A DNA stretch of 64,000 nt from Limnochordales bacterium (lineage in GTDB: Bacteria; Bacillota; Limnochordia; Limnochordales; DUMU01). The stretch is taken from positions 124,001 through 188,000 of the forward strand of contig JADBKP010000001.1 of NCBI GenBank assembly GCA_014896315.1. Direction: 5' to 3'. The translations under genes and the position numbers were made by a program. Under the pieces are notes generated by a model, which worked only from the letters and a program-made list of their open reading frames with translations, did no database searches and was not told where the DNA came from. Position 1 is the first letter of the stretch. Every line of letters begins with the position of its first letter. This document shows positions 41,854 to 51,455 of this stretch, one piece after another.

Positions 41854-44386
41854 ATGCAACAAACACAAGGTAGAGAACTGGTACTAACTCGCAAGAACGG
41901 GACTGCCGTTGCCCGCATCCTGGCGGCCAGCGCCGGTATCGGCGGCCGGGGAGCGGCTGCCAGCAGCTTTGCTAGCTTGAGGGTGACGTTGCCAACCCCT
42001 TCTGATTCTGAGCCCGCGGAAACAATAGTTGCGTCACTGAGCTATGATGCAGAGGGACGTCCCCTTGTAGATCAGCCCGAAGAAGCTCAGCAGCCACCTG
42101 TCCGTCCCGCCACAGAACTTTCTCTGACTGTACGTGCCCGTGAAGAGCGACCGCATCTCGCCGGAACAACCGGCCTCACCACCTGGGTCGCCCGGCTCAC
42201 CGGCGGGACGACCTTTGAGGTCGTCGCGAGCCGGGGCGGCTTCGACGGACGAGAGACAGCCCTCCTCCGCCTGCGGATTCCCGAAGCACGCCGAATCCAC
42301 GCGAGCTACCTCTTCTCCGACTGGTGGACCCGCCCAGCTTTCCCACGGCAGATGGCTGACGTTCCCGCCCGCACCCAGTTCCTTCTTTGGGAACGTACAG
42401 ATGGACTCTTCTGCTGCCTTGTACCGCTGGTGAACGGTGACCTGCGCGCCACTCTCCAGGGCGCGGCAGCCAGCACCCGTCTGCAAACCGATGCTGCTGC
42501 CAGCGCCGCTCACGCCGTCAGTCCGACTCAGTCGGCAACAGTTGACTTTACCGCTGCTGATCTGGACATCCTGGTGGCCACGGAGAAATCTGGTCTGAGT
42601 TCGTTTGCGGGCCTCATTTTTGTACTGGGAACCGGTCCCGATCCCTACTCCCTGGTTGAGGCCGTGTATCGCCGGGCTCTCCAAGCTATTAACCTGAACG
42701 AGCTGGCGGCCGAAACGGTCGGCAATGCTCCCGCATATCGCGCTCCCGCGTACGTCGCCCGTGGCCGCCGCGACAAACGTTTCCCGGACGTCTTCGAATA
42801 TCTCGGCTGGTGCAGCTGGGATGCCTTCTATCAACAGGTGAATGCCGCCGGCCTGCTGGAGAAGGCGCGTGAGCTTCGCTCCCTGCAGCTTCCGGTGAGG
42901 TGGGTGCTGATCGATGACGGCTGGTCGCCAGTTCAAAACAGGTTGCTAGCCGGATTTGGCAGTGATAAGGAAAAGTTCCCCGCCGGCCTCGCCTCCGTCA
43001 TACGGGAGCTAAAAGCCGAACTGGGCTTCGGTTGGGTCGGCGTCTGGCACGCTCTTACCGGTTACTGGCGGGGTGTTGATCCCGCCGCGCCGGAAATGGC
43101 AACAGTTGCCGGAAACTTGCTGCTGACATCAGCCGGCACTACCGTCCCAGGGTTCACCCCCGAAGCAGCTTTTGGCTTTTATCATGCCTGGCACAGCCGG
43201 CTGCAACAGCAGGGCGTCGATTTCATCAAGGTGGACAACCCAGGGCGCGGTCTACCGCCACGCCCGGGAATCGTCCCCCATCGCCCGGGCCGCCGCCGCC
43301 TGGCAGTACGGCCTGCAGGCCTCAGCCGGTCTCCACTTCGACGGGCGACTGCTCAACTGTATGGCCATGAGCTGCGACCTCGTCTGGTTCTGGAACGCCT
43401 CGAATGTGGCCCGTTCCAGCGATGACTTCTTCCCCAACCGGGAGGGTAGCGCGCGAGAACATGCGCTGCAAAATATTTACAATTCCCTCTGGCTGGGTGA
43501 GCTCGCCTGGCCCGACTGGGATATGTGGTGGACCAACCACCCCCAAGCCCGGTATCACCAGGCGTTGCGGGCGATAAGCGGCGGCCCGGTCTATGTTAGC
43601 GATCCCCTGGGAAAAACCGATCCCGAGCTCCTTTGGCCGTTGATTTTTAGTGATGGACGAGTCCTCCGGTGTGACGAGCCGGCGCGCCCGACCCGGGATA
43701 CCCTCTTTAGCCAACCGACTGCGCTGAAAGCCTTTAACCGCGTCGGCAATAGCGGTATATTGGGGATGTTTTGGGCGGGCGACGGAGAGAGTTCAGTGCA
43801 GACAACGGCTTCCGTAGCCGACGTGGAAGGTTTGGGTGTGCCGGCGGGGCAGGCAAACGGAGCGGAAGCGGGAACGCCCCTGTTTGCGCTCCATGAATAC
43901 TACACCGGCCAGCGGTTGCTGGTATCACCTGAGGAAAAGTTAGAGGTGGTACTGAAGCCCTGGGAAGCGCGGGTGTATAGCTTCGTACCCGTACAGCGCC
44001 TAACTGCTCCTATCTCCCTTGCCTTTGCGCCCATCGGGTTGGTGAACAAGATCATCTCGCCCCGAGCGGTGTTGGATTGCGAGCTCGAGCGCATTGAGCC
44101 GATTCAGGATGCGCTGCAGGGGCGTCCTGGGGGCTGCCTGCGGGGCAGGATCACCCTGTACGAAGGTGGTCGCTTCCTCGCCTATTGTGACCGGCGACCA
44201 TTGAGGGTAGAGGTTATAAGCACGATAAGCATAAGTACGGGCGAAAGGGCGACCGATTCAGCGGCGAGCAAGCGACCGCTGGAAGGAAATCTTCTCACCT
44301 GGAGCTGGGCAGAGAACTGGCTTGAGGTGGATATACCGGCAGGCTTGCTGCGACCGACCATTGAGATTGTCTGGCAGGAGAACTAG
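41854..44386 (+). pseudogene. GH36 / raffinose-synthase-like alpha-galactosidase with a frameshift
   Basis: Two overlapping frames together make one 843-residue protein. The first runs to DFIKVDN and the second continues with QGAVYRHARESSP...; the break falls in CCC at 43239-43241, where deleting one C restores the family sequence KVDNQ. With that single base removed the length is exactly 844 codons including the stop. The barrel has the raffinose-synthase/Sip1 signatures YLGWCSWDAFYQQVNAAGLLEKARELR and RWVLIDDGWSP; the Asp in KVDN is the expected nucleophile. N-terminal beta domain ~300 residues, C-terminal beta domain after about 650. The family hydrolyses or transfers alpha-galactosides. 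Recent inactivation or a sequencing error are both possible. Confidence 0.8.
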
Positions 44387-44430
44387 AACCTGAATCTCAA
44401 GTCTCTTAAAAACTCCAGGGAGGACTGCGT

Positions 44431-46278
44431 GTGAACCTTACGAGCCTGATTCCGGGAACTACCGGGTGTGCGGCGCTGCTCGTGCTGGGCTTGACTCTCG
44501 TCACCATTACCATCACCATCACGATAGCACCGCCGGCAGCAGCCCGAACCACCAGTGTTGACCAAAACTCCAACCGGCTTGTCAACGTTGCTCTGCACCG
44601 CCCCTACCGGGTAGTGGCAACCGCCCCCGACCCCGTCTGGCAGGAGGCGGAGAGCCGCAACTATCCCGACACCGGGGGCAAGGAGCTAACCGATGGCGTG
44701 TTCGCCCCCCAGGGTTCAAACTTCTCCCACCCGGCCTGGCAGGGGTGGCAGAACCAGGAGTCCCGCATTGTTACCATTGACTTGGGGCGACCGGTTACGG
44801 TGCATTACGTTGCTGCCAACTTCCTGCAATATAGCCCGGCCGGCATCTGGTTCCCGGAGCAGATTAGCGTTGTAACCTCCCCCGACGGTTGCCACTGGTC
44901 GGCCCCGGTCACCGTTCCCTCAGATATACCGCTCAACCAACCCGGATTGCTGACGCAAACGATGACGGTGGAGTTGCCCGCTCGGCCCCGGGCTCGCTTT
45001 GTGCAACTGAAGGTGCCCACCGGGGTCTGGATCTTCATCGACGAGGTCCAGGTCTGGGGGATGCCAGAGAGCGAAACCGCAGAGTCACAGCAATCAGGCC
45101 GGACGGAGGAAGCCGGCCACAGCAGTCAGGAGGATCAATCCCCGACCGAACTCGATCTTATAGTGCAACAACGTCGGGGGTTGCTGGCCCCACCGCCCGA
45201 GCGTGGCTGGCTGCCGCCAGGCGCTCCGCAAGCTGCCGGTGCCCGACACATCGCGCTCATCTACTCAAGCGGTGATCCGGCCAGGCCCAGCAACCTCGAC
45301 CTGGCACACTTTCTACCTTACGTAGCCTACATTGATCGATGTTGGCAAATCCGGGATACAATGTTCGACACTCTTCTCTTCTTGCCGATCGGCAAGCTTT
45401 CCACCGGACGGGATTACGGCACCGTCGACAAGCCTTCGCTCCTCACTGACTGGCAGGGATACCTCGACGAGCTCTTCCGCCCCAACTTCCAGCTGGCCGC
45501 GGCCGATCGGGCCGTGGCGCTGGCCTGGCAGAGGCTTGACAGCCTCGTTTTGCGAGAGGCCGAGGCCGAACCAGGGGCTGCGGCGGCTCTCCGTCATCCG
45601 GAGCGGGTCAAAGTGATCATCGCCGTCCCGTTCCCCAGTCCCCGTGCAAGCAATTTCGGCACGCTTCCGGGTGACAGCGAGCCCCTGAACTTTGCCGACC
45701 CAATCCACGGGCAAGCAGCCCGGGAACGGGCGCTACGCTGGTACATAGACGAGGTGCTCGCCCGCTGGCGGGCTGCCGGATTCCCGCACCTCGAGCTGAT
45801 CGGCTTGTACTGGTTCCGCGAGACCGTCGAGCCGTATGACCGGGCTATAGTCCAGAATACCGCTGCTTACATCCACGCTCTCGGCTACCGGTTCTTCTGG
45901 ATCCCCTACTATCAGGCGCGGGGCTTCACAGAGTGGGACCGGCTGGGCTTTGACGTGGCCATGATGCAGCCCAACCTCTCCTTCGCCCCCATTCCGCCCG
46001 AACAGGCAGAGGCCCGACTGGCCATGGCCGCGCAATTGGCCCAGCGCTATGGCATGGGCCTCGAGATCGAACTGCACTGGACTCTCACAGATCCGGCCGA
46101 GCGGGCCAAATACCTGGCCTACCTCGAGGCCGGGCGCAAGCTGGGCTATATGACCGGGGCCGTTCTCTCGTACTACCAGTCGGTAGATAGCCTGGCCAAG
46201 GCGATGGCGAGTTCTGACCCGGATATACGGGCGCTTTATGACGAGAGCTATCGGTTCATCAAGGGATTACGAGAGTAA
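44431..46278 (+). CDS. Secreted DUF4855 protein with N-terminal discoidin-like domain
   Basis: 615 residues, GTG 44431 with GGGAGGAC upstream. The signal peptide contains TITITITI, encoded by ACCATC-type repeats. Residues ~45-210 resemble an F5/8-type (discoidin) carbohydrate-binding domain (VNVALHRPYRV ... ELTDGVF ... IVTIDLGRPVTVHYVAANFLQ ... WFPEQISVVTSPDGCHW ... RFVQLKV). The DUF4855 module follows from about 270 (HIALIYSSGDPARPSNLDLAHFLPYVAYIDR, LFLPIGKL, LIGLYWFRETV, FFWIPYYQARGF, FDVAMMQPNLSFA, GLEIELHW). DUF4855 is thought to be a glycosidase-like TIM barrel of unknown substrate. It lies 44 bases after the GH36-like gene and is probably co-transcribed. Confidence 0.82.
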   Translation: MNLTSLIPGTTGCAALLVLGLTLVTITITITIAPPAAARTTSVDQNSNRLVNVALHRPYRVVATAPDPVWQEAESRNYPDTGGKELTDGVFAPQGSNFSHPAWQGWQNQESRIVTIDLGRPVTVHYVAANFLQYSPAGIWFPEQISVVTSPDGCHWSAPVTVPSDIPLNQPGLLTQTMTVELPARPRARFVQLKVPTGVWIFIDEVQVWGMPESETAESQQSGRTEEAGHSSQEDQSPTELDLIVQQRRGLLAPPPERGWLPPGAPQAAGARHIALIYSSGDPARPSNLDLAHFLPYVAYIDRCWQIRDTMFDTLLFLPIGKLSTGRDYGTVDKPSLLTDWQGYLDELFRPNFQLAAADRAVALAWQRLDSLVLREAEAEPGAAAALRHPERVKVIIAVPFPSPRASNFGTLPGDSEPLNFADPIHGQAARERALRWYIDEVLARWRAAGFPHLELIGLYWFRETVEPYDRAIVQNTAAYIHALGYRFFWIPYYQARGFTEWDRLGFDVAMMQPNLSFAPIPPEQAEARLAMAAQLAQRYGMGLEIELHWTLTDPAERAKYLAYLEAGRKLGYMTGAVLSYYQSVDSLAKAMASSDPDIRALYDESYRFIKGLRE

Positions 46279-46299
46279 AGAGCAAGACTAAGAGTAAGA

Positions 46300-46364
46300 G
46301 TAGCTGCGAAGACGGCGGCTTTTCTGCCCTTCTCTGCCCTTCCGTCCTCGCAGCTCGCAGCTAC
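46300..46364. terminator. Large bidirectional hairpin between converging genes
   Basis: GTAGCTGCGA (46300-46309) pairs with TCGCAGCTAC (46355-46364), with further inner pairing through GACGG / CCGTC. It separates the DUF4855 gene from the converging ABC-2 permease gene. Confidence 0.6.
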
Positions 46365-46387
46365 CAACTTTTCTTACTCTTTCACTT

Positions 46388-47224
46388 TCAATTGACGGCG
46401 TTCGGGTAGAGCCGGGCGGCAATCCGGAGAAGTATCAGCAACACCAAAGCTTGCACCGCAAAGTCGATACCAAGGCCCACGGCAGCCCGGCCACCTTCCA
46501 CCATGAGCGCGCGCAGCGCGTCTACCTGGTAGGTGAGCGGATTGATGTGCGAGATGAACCTCAGCCATTGCGGCATGAGGGAGAGCGGATAGATGGCGTT
46601 GCTCGCAAAGAAGAGCGGCATCGTCAGCACCTGGCCGATGCCCATGAACCGTTCTCTCGTCTTTACAAGGCACGCAACCACCAGGGAAAACGTCGAGAAG
46701 ATAGCCGCTCCCAAAAAGATTGCGAACAGCACGCCAACTATGGCCAGCAGCGTCAGTTTCAGGTGCACGCCCAGGGCAAGCGACAGAAGATAGACGATAA
46801 AGGCCTGGGTGAGCGCACGCAGGCCAGCTGACACGGCCTTGCCACAAACCAATGCACCGCGGTAGGCGGGACTGACCAGGTATTTATGCAAAACTCCGAG
46901 GTCTCGTTCCCAGATCAGGGAAATGCCATAGAAAATGGCAATGAAGATCACGCTCTGAGCGAGAATGCCCGGAGCCATAAAGTCGAGGTAGCTCATCTCG
47001 CCCGTGGGGATAGCGCGCACGCGGCTCATCACCTGGCCAAAGACCACAAGCCAGAGGGTAGGCTGCACCGCCCGGGTAAAAAGCTCCATGGGGTCGTGCC
47101 GAAGCTTGCGAGCCTCGGCCTCGGCAACGGCCAGCACCTGCTTGACAAACTCGAGGACGGCGACGGCCGCTCCCCCGCCGGTTTTAACCCAAACGCCGCA
47201 CTGTCCGTCGCGTCCGCAGTGCAT
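46388..47224 (-). CDS. ABC-2 type permease of a drug-resistance (Drr-like) transporter
   Basis: 278 residues from ATG 47224 (GGAGGG ten bases upstream). Six hydrophobic helices, beginning with the family-typical amphipathic lead KLRHDPMELFTRAVQPTLWLVVFGQVM and containing YLDFMAPGILAQSVIFIAIFYGISLIWERDLGVLHKYLVSPAYRGALVCGK and FRFISHINPLTYQVDALRALM-like blocks (here LRFISHINPLTYQVDALR). This is the membrane subunit of DrrAB/ABC-2 exporters. It overlaps the upstream ATPase gene by 41 bases and completes a MarR-ATPase-permease operon, probably for drug or lipid export. Confidence 0.9.
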   Translation of the reverse strand: MHCGRDGQCGVWVKTGGGAAVAVLEFVKQVLAVAEAEARKLRHDPMELFTRAVQPTLWLVVFGQVMSRVRAIPTGEMSYLDFMAPGILAQSVIFIAIFYGISLIWERDLGVLHKYLVSPAYRGALVCGKAVSAGLRALTQAFIVYLLSLALGVHLKLTLLAIVGVLFAIFLGAAIFSTFSLVVACLVKTRERFMGIGQVLTMPLFFASNAIYPLSLMPQWLRFISHINPLTYQVDALRALMVEGGRAAVGLGIDFAVQALVLLILLRIAARLYPNAVN

Positions 47225-48206
47225 CACGGAACGACCCTCCCGTCTCGATCGAGCTTCCGGTATAGTGAACAAAGACATCGTCGAGGCTTGCCTCAGGGCC
47301 AACGGCGGCTTTGAGTGCAGTCGGTGTCCCCACGGCGGCCACCCGCCCCAGGTGAACGATAGCCACTTCATCACAGAGTTCATCGGCTTCTTCCATGTAA
47401 TGGGTTGTAATGAGAACGGTGACGCCGGAGCGGCGACGCAGTTCCCGTACATGTTCCCAGACGGCCCGCCGCGCTACCGGATCAAGACCCACGGTCGGTT
47501 CATCCATGAAGAGCACAGACGGCCGATGGAGCACTGCCTGGGCAATCTCGAGACGACGAATCATTCCCCCCGAGTATTGGCGCACGAGCATATGGGCGGC
47601 CTCTTTCAATCCCATCAGCTCGAGAGCCTGCCAGATCCGCTCTTCCCGCTCCGCCCGCGGCACGCCGTAGAGCTTGGCAAAGATCAGGAGATTCTCGTAG
47701 CCGGTAAGGGCCCCGTCGGCCGACAAGAGTTGCGGAACATACCCGATCCGCCGGCGCACTTCTCGCGCCTCCCGCACCACATCACACCCGGCCACCCGCG
47801 CGCTGCCCTCGCTTGGCGGCAGCAAGGTGGTGAGCATTTTGATCGTGGTGCTCTTGCCAGCCCCATTCGGGCCGAGCAGTCCGAAGATAGAACCGGCCCG
47901 GACGGACAGCGTCAGGTTGTCTACCGCCACGAGCGAGCCAAAGCGCCGCGTCAGCCCAAAAGTCTCGATAGCCGGTGGCGCAGCCTCAGCCGGCGGCGTA
48001 GCCTCCGCCTGCGCCTGTGCCTGCGGCTGTGCCTGTGACTGCGCCTGCGACTCTGCCACCGTACTTCTGCCACCGTTCATCGGCCCGCTCGCACCTGTCC
48101 TTCCGCCTGCACTTGCGCCTGCACCAGCCGCTGCACCTGCGCCTGTACCTGCCCAGGTACCTGCGGGCGGGTCCCGGCGCGCAAGTACATCATCCTTCTC
48201 GCTCAT
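47184..48206 (-). CDS. ABC transporter ATPase, DrrA family, with low-complexity N-terminal extension
   Basis: 340 residues. The ATPase core starts near residue 80: FGLTRRFGSLVAVDNLTLSV, Walker A LLGPNGAGKSTTIKML, signature YSGGMIRRL, Walker B VLFMDEPTVGLDP, switch TTHYMEEADELCD; the end HYTGSSIET is typical of DrrA. Residues 15-78 are an unusual Gly/Ala and Gln/Ala-rich extension (GTGAGAAAGAGASAGG, AQSQAQPQAQAQA) encoded by hexanucleotide-like repeats, with no counterpart in the family; a start nearer the core cannot be excluded. It overlaps the MarR gene by 17 bases and the permease by 41. Confidence 0.88.
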   Translation of the reverse strand: MSEKDDVLARRDPPAGTWAGTGAGAAAGAGASAGGRTGASGPMNGGRSTVAESQAQSQAQPQAQAQAEATPPAEAAPPAIETFGLTRRFGSLVAVDNLTLSVRAGSIFGLLGPNGAGKSTTIKMLTTLLPPSEGSARVAGCDVVREAREVRRRIGYVPQLLSADGALTGYENLLIFAKLYGVPRAEREERIWQALELMGLKEAAHMLVRQYSGGMIRRLEIAQAVLHRPSVLFMDEPTVGLDPVARRAVWEHVRELRRRSGVTVLITTHYMEEADELCDEVAIVHLGRVAAVGTPTALKAAVGPEASLDDVFVHYTGSSIETGGSFRDALRTRRTVRRLG

Positions 48207-48702
48207 CCACCATCACCTGCTCCCCCTGCAGCGCAAAAGCACGCCGCAACACGGCCAGACCTTCATTCAGGCAGCGCAGTTCACGCTGGGAAAGCGTGGC
48301 CAGCGCCTGCGCCAGCTTGTCGCGGGTAAGACCACGCGCCCGCTCGAGCAGCGCCACACCATCGGCCGTCAGCCGCAACACCGCCCGCCGCCGCTCTTCC
48401 GAATGCTGGGCGCGCTCCACCAGTCCCCGGCGTACCAGGCGATCCACCATAGCGGAAGCCGTGGGATTGGTAACGCCAAGATGCCCGGCCACATCCGCCA
48501 GGCAAGCTCCCGGGTTGCGTCCGAGATACGCCAGCACACGCAACTGCGGCACTGAGAGCTGCCCGCTCACCTGCTGGCGCATCTCGGTCCGGATCAACCG
48601 CATCAGCGGTGGCACCAGCTCCATGATCTGCCGTGCACAGGTCTCGGGAGTAGCCGCCAGTTCACGCTCGTCAGAGGTCCGGTCCTGCTGCTGCATGGTC
48701 AT
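48190..48702 (-). CDS. MarR-family transcriptional regulator
   Basis: 170 residues, ATG 48702 with GGGAG upstream. The winged-helix core is clear: LSVPQLRVLAYLGRNPGACLADVAGHLGVTNPTASAMVDRLVRRGLVERAQHSEERRRAVLRLTADG. It is the first gene of the operon with the Drr-like exporter, so it is likely a ligand-responsive repressor of it. Directly upstream TATAGT and overlapping TTAG/CTAA repeats (48709-48738) mark the probable promoter and operator. Confidence 0.9.
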   Translation of the reverse strand: MTMQQQDRTSDERELAATPETCARQIMELVPPLMRLIRTEMRQQVSGQLSVPQLRVLAYLGRNPGACLADVAGHLGVTNPTASAMVDRLVRRGLVERAQHSEERRRAVLRLTADGVALLERARGLTRDKLAQALATLSQRELRCLNEGLAVLRRAFALQGEQVMVDEREG

Positions 48703-48708
48703 ATAGTC

Positions 48709-48738
48709 TCCCTAACATTTAGTGTAGCTAACTATACC
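48709..48738 (-). promoter_or_regulatory. Probable promoter/operator of the MarR operon
   Basis: On the minus strand TATAGT is followed by TTAGCTACACTAA and another TTAG just before the ribosome site; the short TTAG/CTAA inverted repeats overlapping a -10-like box suit autoregulation by the MarR protein. Confidence 0.4.
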
Positions 48739-49113
48739 CTGGAGTCGCCCGCCCGTCAATACCGTCCCGACCGCAGGGTCGTCGCCACCAGGATGGATGT
48801 CCTTCGCAGCCGAATCGATAATTGATTAAGAAGTTTTCGCTTGATGAAATTCCGTGGCGACACACCGCCAGAGGGTTTCGGCGGGTATTGCAAGGAAAGC
48901 TCTCAGCGTCTTGTGCGACTTCGTTTTTGAAGAAGTCCTACCAGTAGTCCTTTGGGGACGGGGGATCAAGCTCTCATCAGGGCCAGTGAAGGGCCCCGCG
49001 CTTGGTGTCGCGCTGGCCGCTGAAACTGGGGTTGTCCCTGACGGTCGCGCATCAGGCTACCATTCCACCACCTCCCGCTTCGCTTCTTTGAGCCGGTTCC
49101 GGCAGGTGCTGCA
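48739..49113. other. Gap without a credible gene
   Basis: About 375 bases between the MarR operon promoter and the ADP-ribosylglycohydrolase remnant. I see no gene, hairpin or repeat worth naming; probably decayed sequence. Confidence 0.3.
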
Positions 49114-49425
49114 TCAACAGCGGGTCTCCTCCCACCGCCCCACGAATCCGGCGGCAAGGCCCTCAAGCCAGAAACGGTATTCCAGTCTTTCGAAATACGC
49201 GGCCGGAATCCCGCTCGCTCCGTTGTAGGCCCCGCTCAGGGTACAGGCCATAGCCCCGGTAGTGTCCGAGTCTTCGCGGATGTTCACGGCATCCAGCAGG
49301 GTTCGCCGGAAATCTCCAGGGCTTTGCAGAAAACAAAAGAGGGCGAAGGGCAGGCTCTCGAGGACATAGGATGAACTTCCAAACTCCTGCTGCACTTGTG
49401 CCGCTGTCGCCCCTGCGGCGAACAG
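49114..49425 (-). pseudogene. C-terminal remnant of an ADP-ribosylglycohydrolase
   Basis: About 104 codons open after a TAA at 49428-49426. The text VLESLPFALFCFLQSPGDFRRTLLDAVNIREDSDTTGAMACTLSGAYNGASGIP is the C-terminal metal-site region of DraG/ARH enzymes (the DSDTTGAMA motif supplies Asp ligands of the two Mg2+ ions). The N-terminal three quarters are missing and upstream frames are broken, so it is a dead fragment. Confidence 0.78.
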
Positions 49426-49508
49426 TTAAGGAAGCTTGCTGCCGACACGACGGTAGAGTGTGTCCGGCACCCCATCGCGGCTGCGGTAGTTGCCCGCCGT
49501 GTCCACAG

Positions 49509-50270
49509 TCACCTTGCAGGTGCAGCTTGCCTCATACCTTCGGCAAGCCAATCGAACTGACGCACACAACCCTGCTCGTCAAACTCAGTTACGGTCGAGT
49601 GATCAACCCAGTCCCCGGTGTTTATATAATAGCTCTCAGAGGAGGATGGAGACTGAGGATGATGCGTATGACCAAAAACCACGTAGTCGTACCCATCTTT
49701 GCTGTGTAGCTGTTCAGCCTGGGCTTCCCATCTCGCAAATAAGACACTATCAGAAACGCCCACTTCATTAGTTTTGCCTTCTCGCTTGGCCCGTTGGAGG
49801 AACCTCGTTGTGGCCTTCCACCAGTCAACTGCTATCTTGCCCAAATCGTAGCCTGTCATTTTCTTGAGCCCATCCAGTATGTCATACATACCATTAAAAA
49901 GAGGATCATAGTAGTGACCATGTTCAACGTAAACCTTCTTTGGGCCTGCTTGAAACACGAACCTCGGATAGACAAGTCGTATTCTTTGAAGCGAAAAAGG
50001 CAGGCCGCGCAGCGCGATGTCGTGGTTTCCAGGTATGTAAACGACCTCCACTCCAAAAATCGGAAGCGTAAGAAGTTCACCCAAAATTCTCTTATCCCTG
50101 CTCGACAACTCTTCGCCATCTATTGGAGGAAAGTCCAAAATGTCTCCGTTGATTATGAGCCTATTAGCGTTCGCCTTCACGTAAGACAAGAAGTGAGAAA
50201 AAGCTTCCTCGCGGCTACGATCATGCCATTTGTCGATATGAAGATCTGAAATAATGATAGTTCTTGCCAT
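49509..50270 (-). CDS. Metallophosphoesterase family protein
   Basis: 253 residues from ATG 50270 with AAAGGAGGT upstream. All five calcineurin-type motifs are present: ISDLHID, NGDILD, PGNHD, EHGHYYDP and FGHTHHP, binding two metals. The middle part with HYYDPLFNGMYDILDGLKKMTGYDLG resembles UDP-2,3-diacylglucosamine-hydrolase-like and other membrane-associated phosphoesterases. The gene is visibly richer in A+T than its neighbours and stands alone among gene remnants, which suggests recent transfer. Substrate unknown. Confidence 0.88.
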   Translation of the reverse strand: MARTIIISDLHIDKWHDRSREEAFSHFLSYVKANANRLIINGDILDFPPIDGEELSSRDKRILGELLTLPIFGVEVVYIPGNHDIALRGLPFSLQRIRLVYPRFVFQAGPKKVYVEHGHYYDPLFNGMYDILDGLKKMTGYDLGKIAVDWWKATTRFLQRAKREGKTNEVGVSDSVLFARWEAQAEQLHSKDGYDYVVFGHTHHPQSPSSSESYYINTGDWVDHSTVTEFDEQGCVRQFDWLAEGMRQAAPAR

Positions 50271-50428
50271 TAGACCTACCTCCTTTTCATTTGGCCGTGG
50301 CTTAGGCGTCGCGTCCTCAACGGTTGTCCTTCGACGACCTTTCCTGTACAAATACTTGCGCTGATGTGCATGCTCGCGTTTCGTGGTGGTGCGTTCAGGC
50401 GCTCACGGCAGCACCTCCTCCGTGGGGT

Positions 50429-50457
50429 CCCGAACGCGAGGCACCATCGGGTTTTTT
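50429..50457 (+). terminator. Intrinsic terminator-like hairpin
   Basis: CCCGA / TCGGG with a 13-base loop, followed by TTTTTT. No intact gene precedes it on this strand, so it is probably left over from a lost gene or leader. Confidence 0.5.
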
Positions 50458-51301
50458 AGTCTAATACTATAGTCTTCTATGTCACGCTGGATTTTCCTTC
50501 TTATTTACACGAGTTGTTCGAGTTGTGGCTATCACTTTGATGTCCGCGTAGCCTTAGGGCTCCAAGAATGACGGTCTCACCCCGGCCCGCACTGCATCCA
50601 TCGATCGCGACCTGCTCCCACGTCGACCACCGTAGCTACGCTTTCGTCGTTGCCGACAGAAAGCGTGAGGAGGTACACGCCATGCCGCTTGGACCGCGGG
50701 CTGAACTGAAAAAGCAACACGAACGAGGTGGCGGTTAGATTAGGTGCTCCTCAACCTGGCCACGAGGGCGAGCGCTTTCTCCGGAAGCTGGATGCCGAGC
50801 GTCTCAACCGGGTGGTAGTCCCGATCTGGTTCTGCGAGATCACGACAGAAAAGTCGACAGTTCGCAAGGCTCCGCGCGGCGCCCTCGAGCACGAACGCGA
50901 ACACACTCGTAACATCCTGCAGACCCTGCAAGGCCACGGGTACACCGTTCTTAACAACATAAATGCCGCGATTAACATATTGAATTCCCAGGGCCAAACG
51001 TATTACATTTATCAATGGCCGTATCAATGTGGCACAGATCCTGGTGCGCCTACTCCTAGTGGCTCTGGAGGCGGGCAACGCCAGCGGCCAATGCCGGCAG
51101 AGGCAAGTCGAGCGCTTTCTACCAGAGTACAGGAGTTCGTCCCGAGGGCAAGGCACGGGCAAGCCGCTGGCTTCGGCAGCAACTCAAGTGGGTACCGCCC
51201 TTGGCCCAAGGCAGCGATCTCACCAAGAGGAGGGGCCACTGTGTCATGTCGTTCATGCGCACTGTTGTTGCGGCTGCTGAGTGAGAGCCGACCTTATGCC
51301 A
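50458..51301. other. Decayed region without an intact gene
   Basis: About 840 bases with broken frames on both strands. The only suggestive word is NNINAAINIL at 50953-50982 on the plus strand, like the C-terminal end of TnpB-type proteins, but with no further support. Confidence 0.4.
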
Positions 51302-51451
51302 GGTATCGCGCACCGACTAAACACGGTGACCAATGCCGACCGTATCCTGGTCATGGACGGCGGGCAGATTGTGGAAGAGGGAACTCATGCAGAGCTGCTG
51401 GCGCGGGGTGGTGCTTACGCTCGTTTGTGGCAGGCAGGCACTGAGCAGTAG
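51302..51451 (+). pseudogene. C-terminal remnant of an ABC exporter ATPase
   Basis: 50 codons from the switch His to the stop: [43 protein letters not shown]. This is the very end of an exporter-type ATPase (MsbA/BmrA group). All earlier motifs are absent. Confidence 0.85.
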
Positions 51452-51455
51452 GGCA

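Noticed and set aside
50370-50457. T-box leader
   Set aside because: GGTGGTGC before a terminator recalls a T-box, but the conserved UGGNACCGCG word is absent and no amino-acid gene follows.
50728-51444. 238-codon plus-strand frame
   Set aside because: Composition looks random after the TnpB-like word and it overlaps the ABC remnant in another frame.
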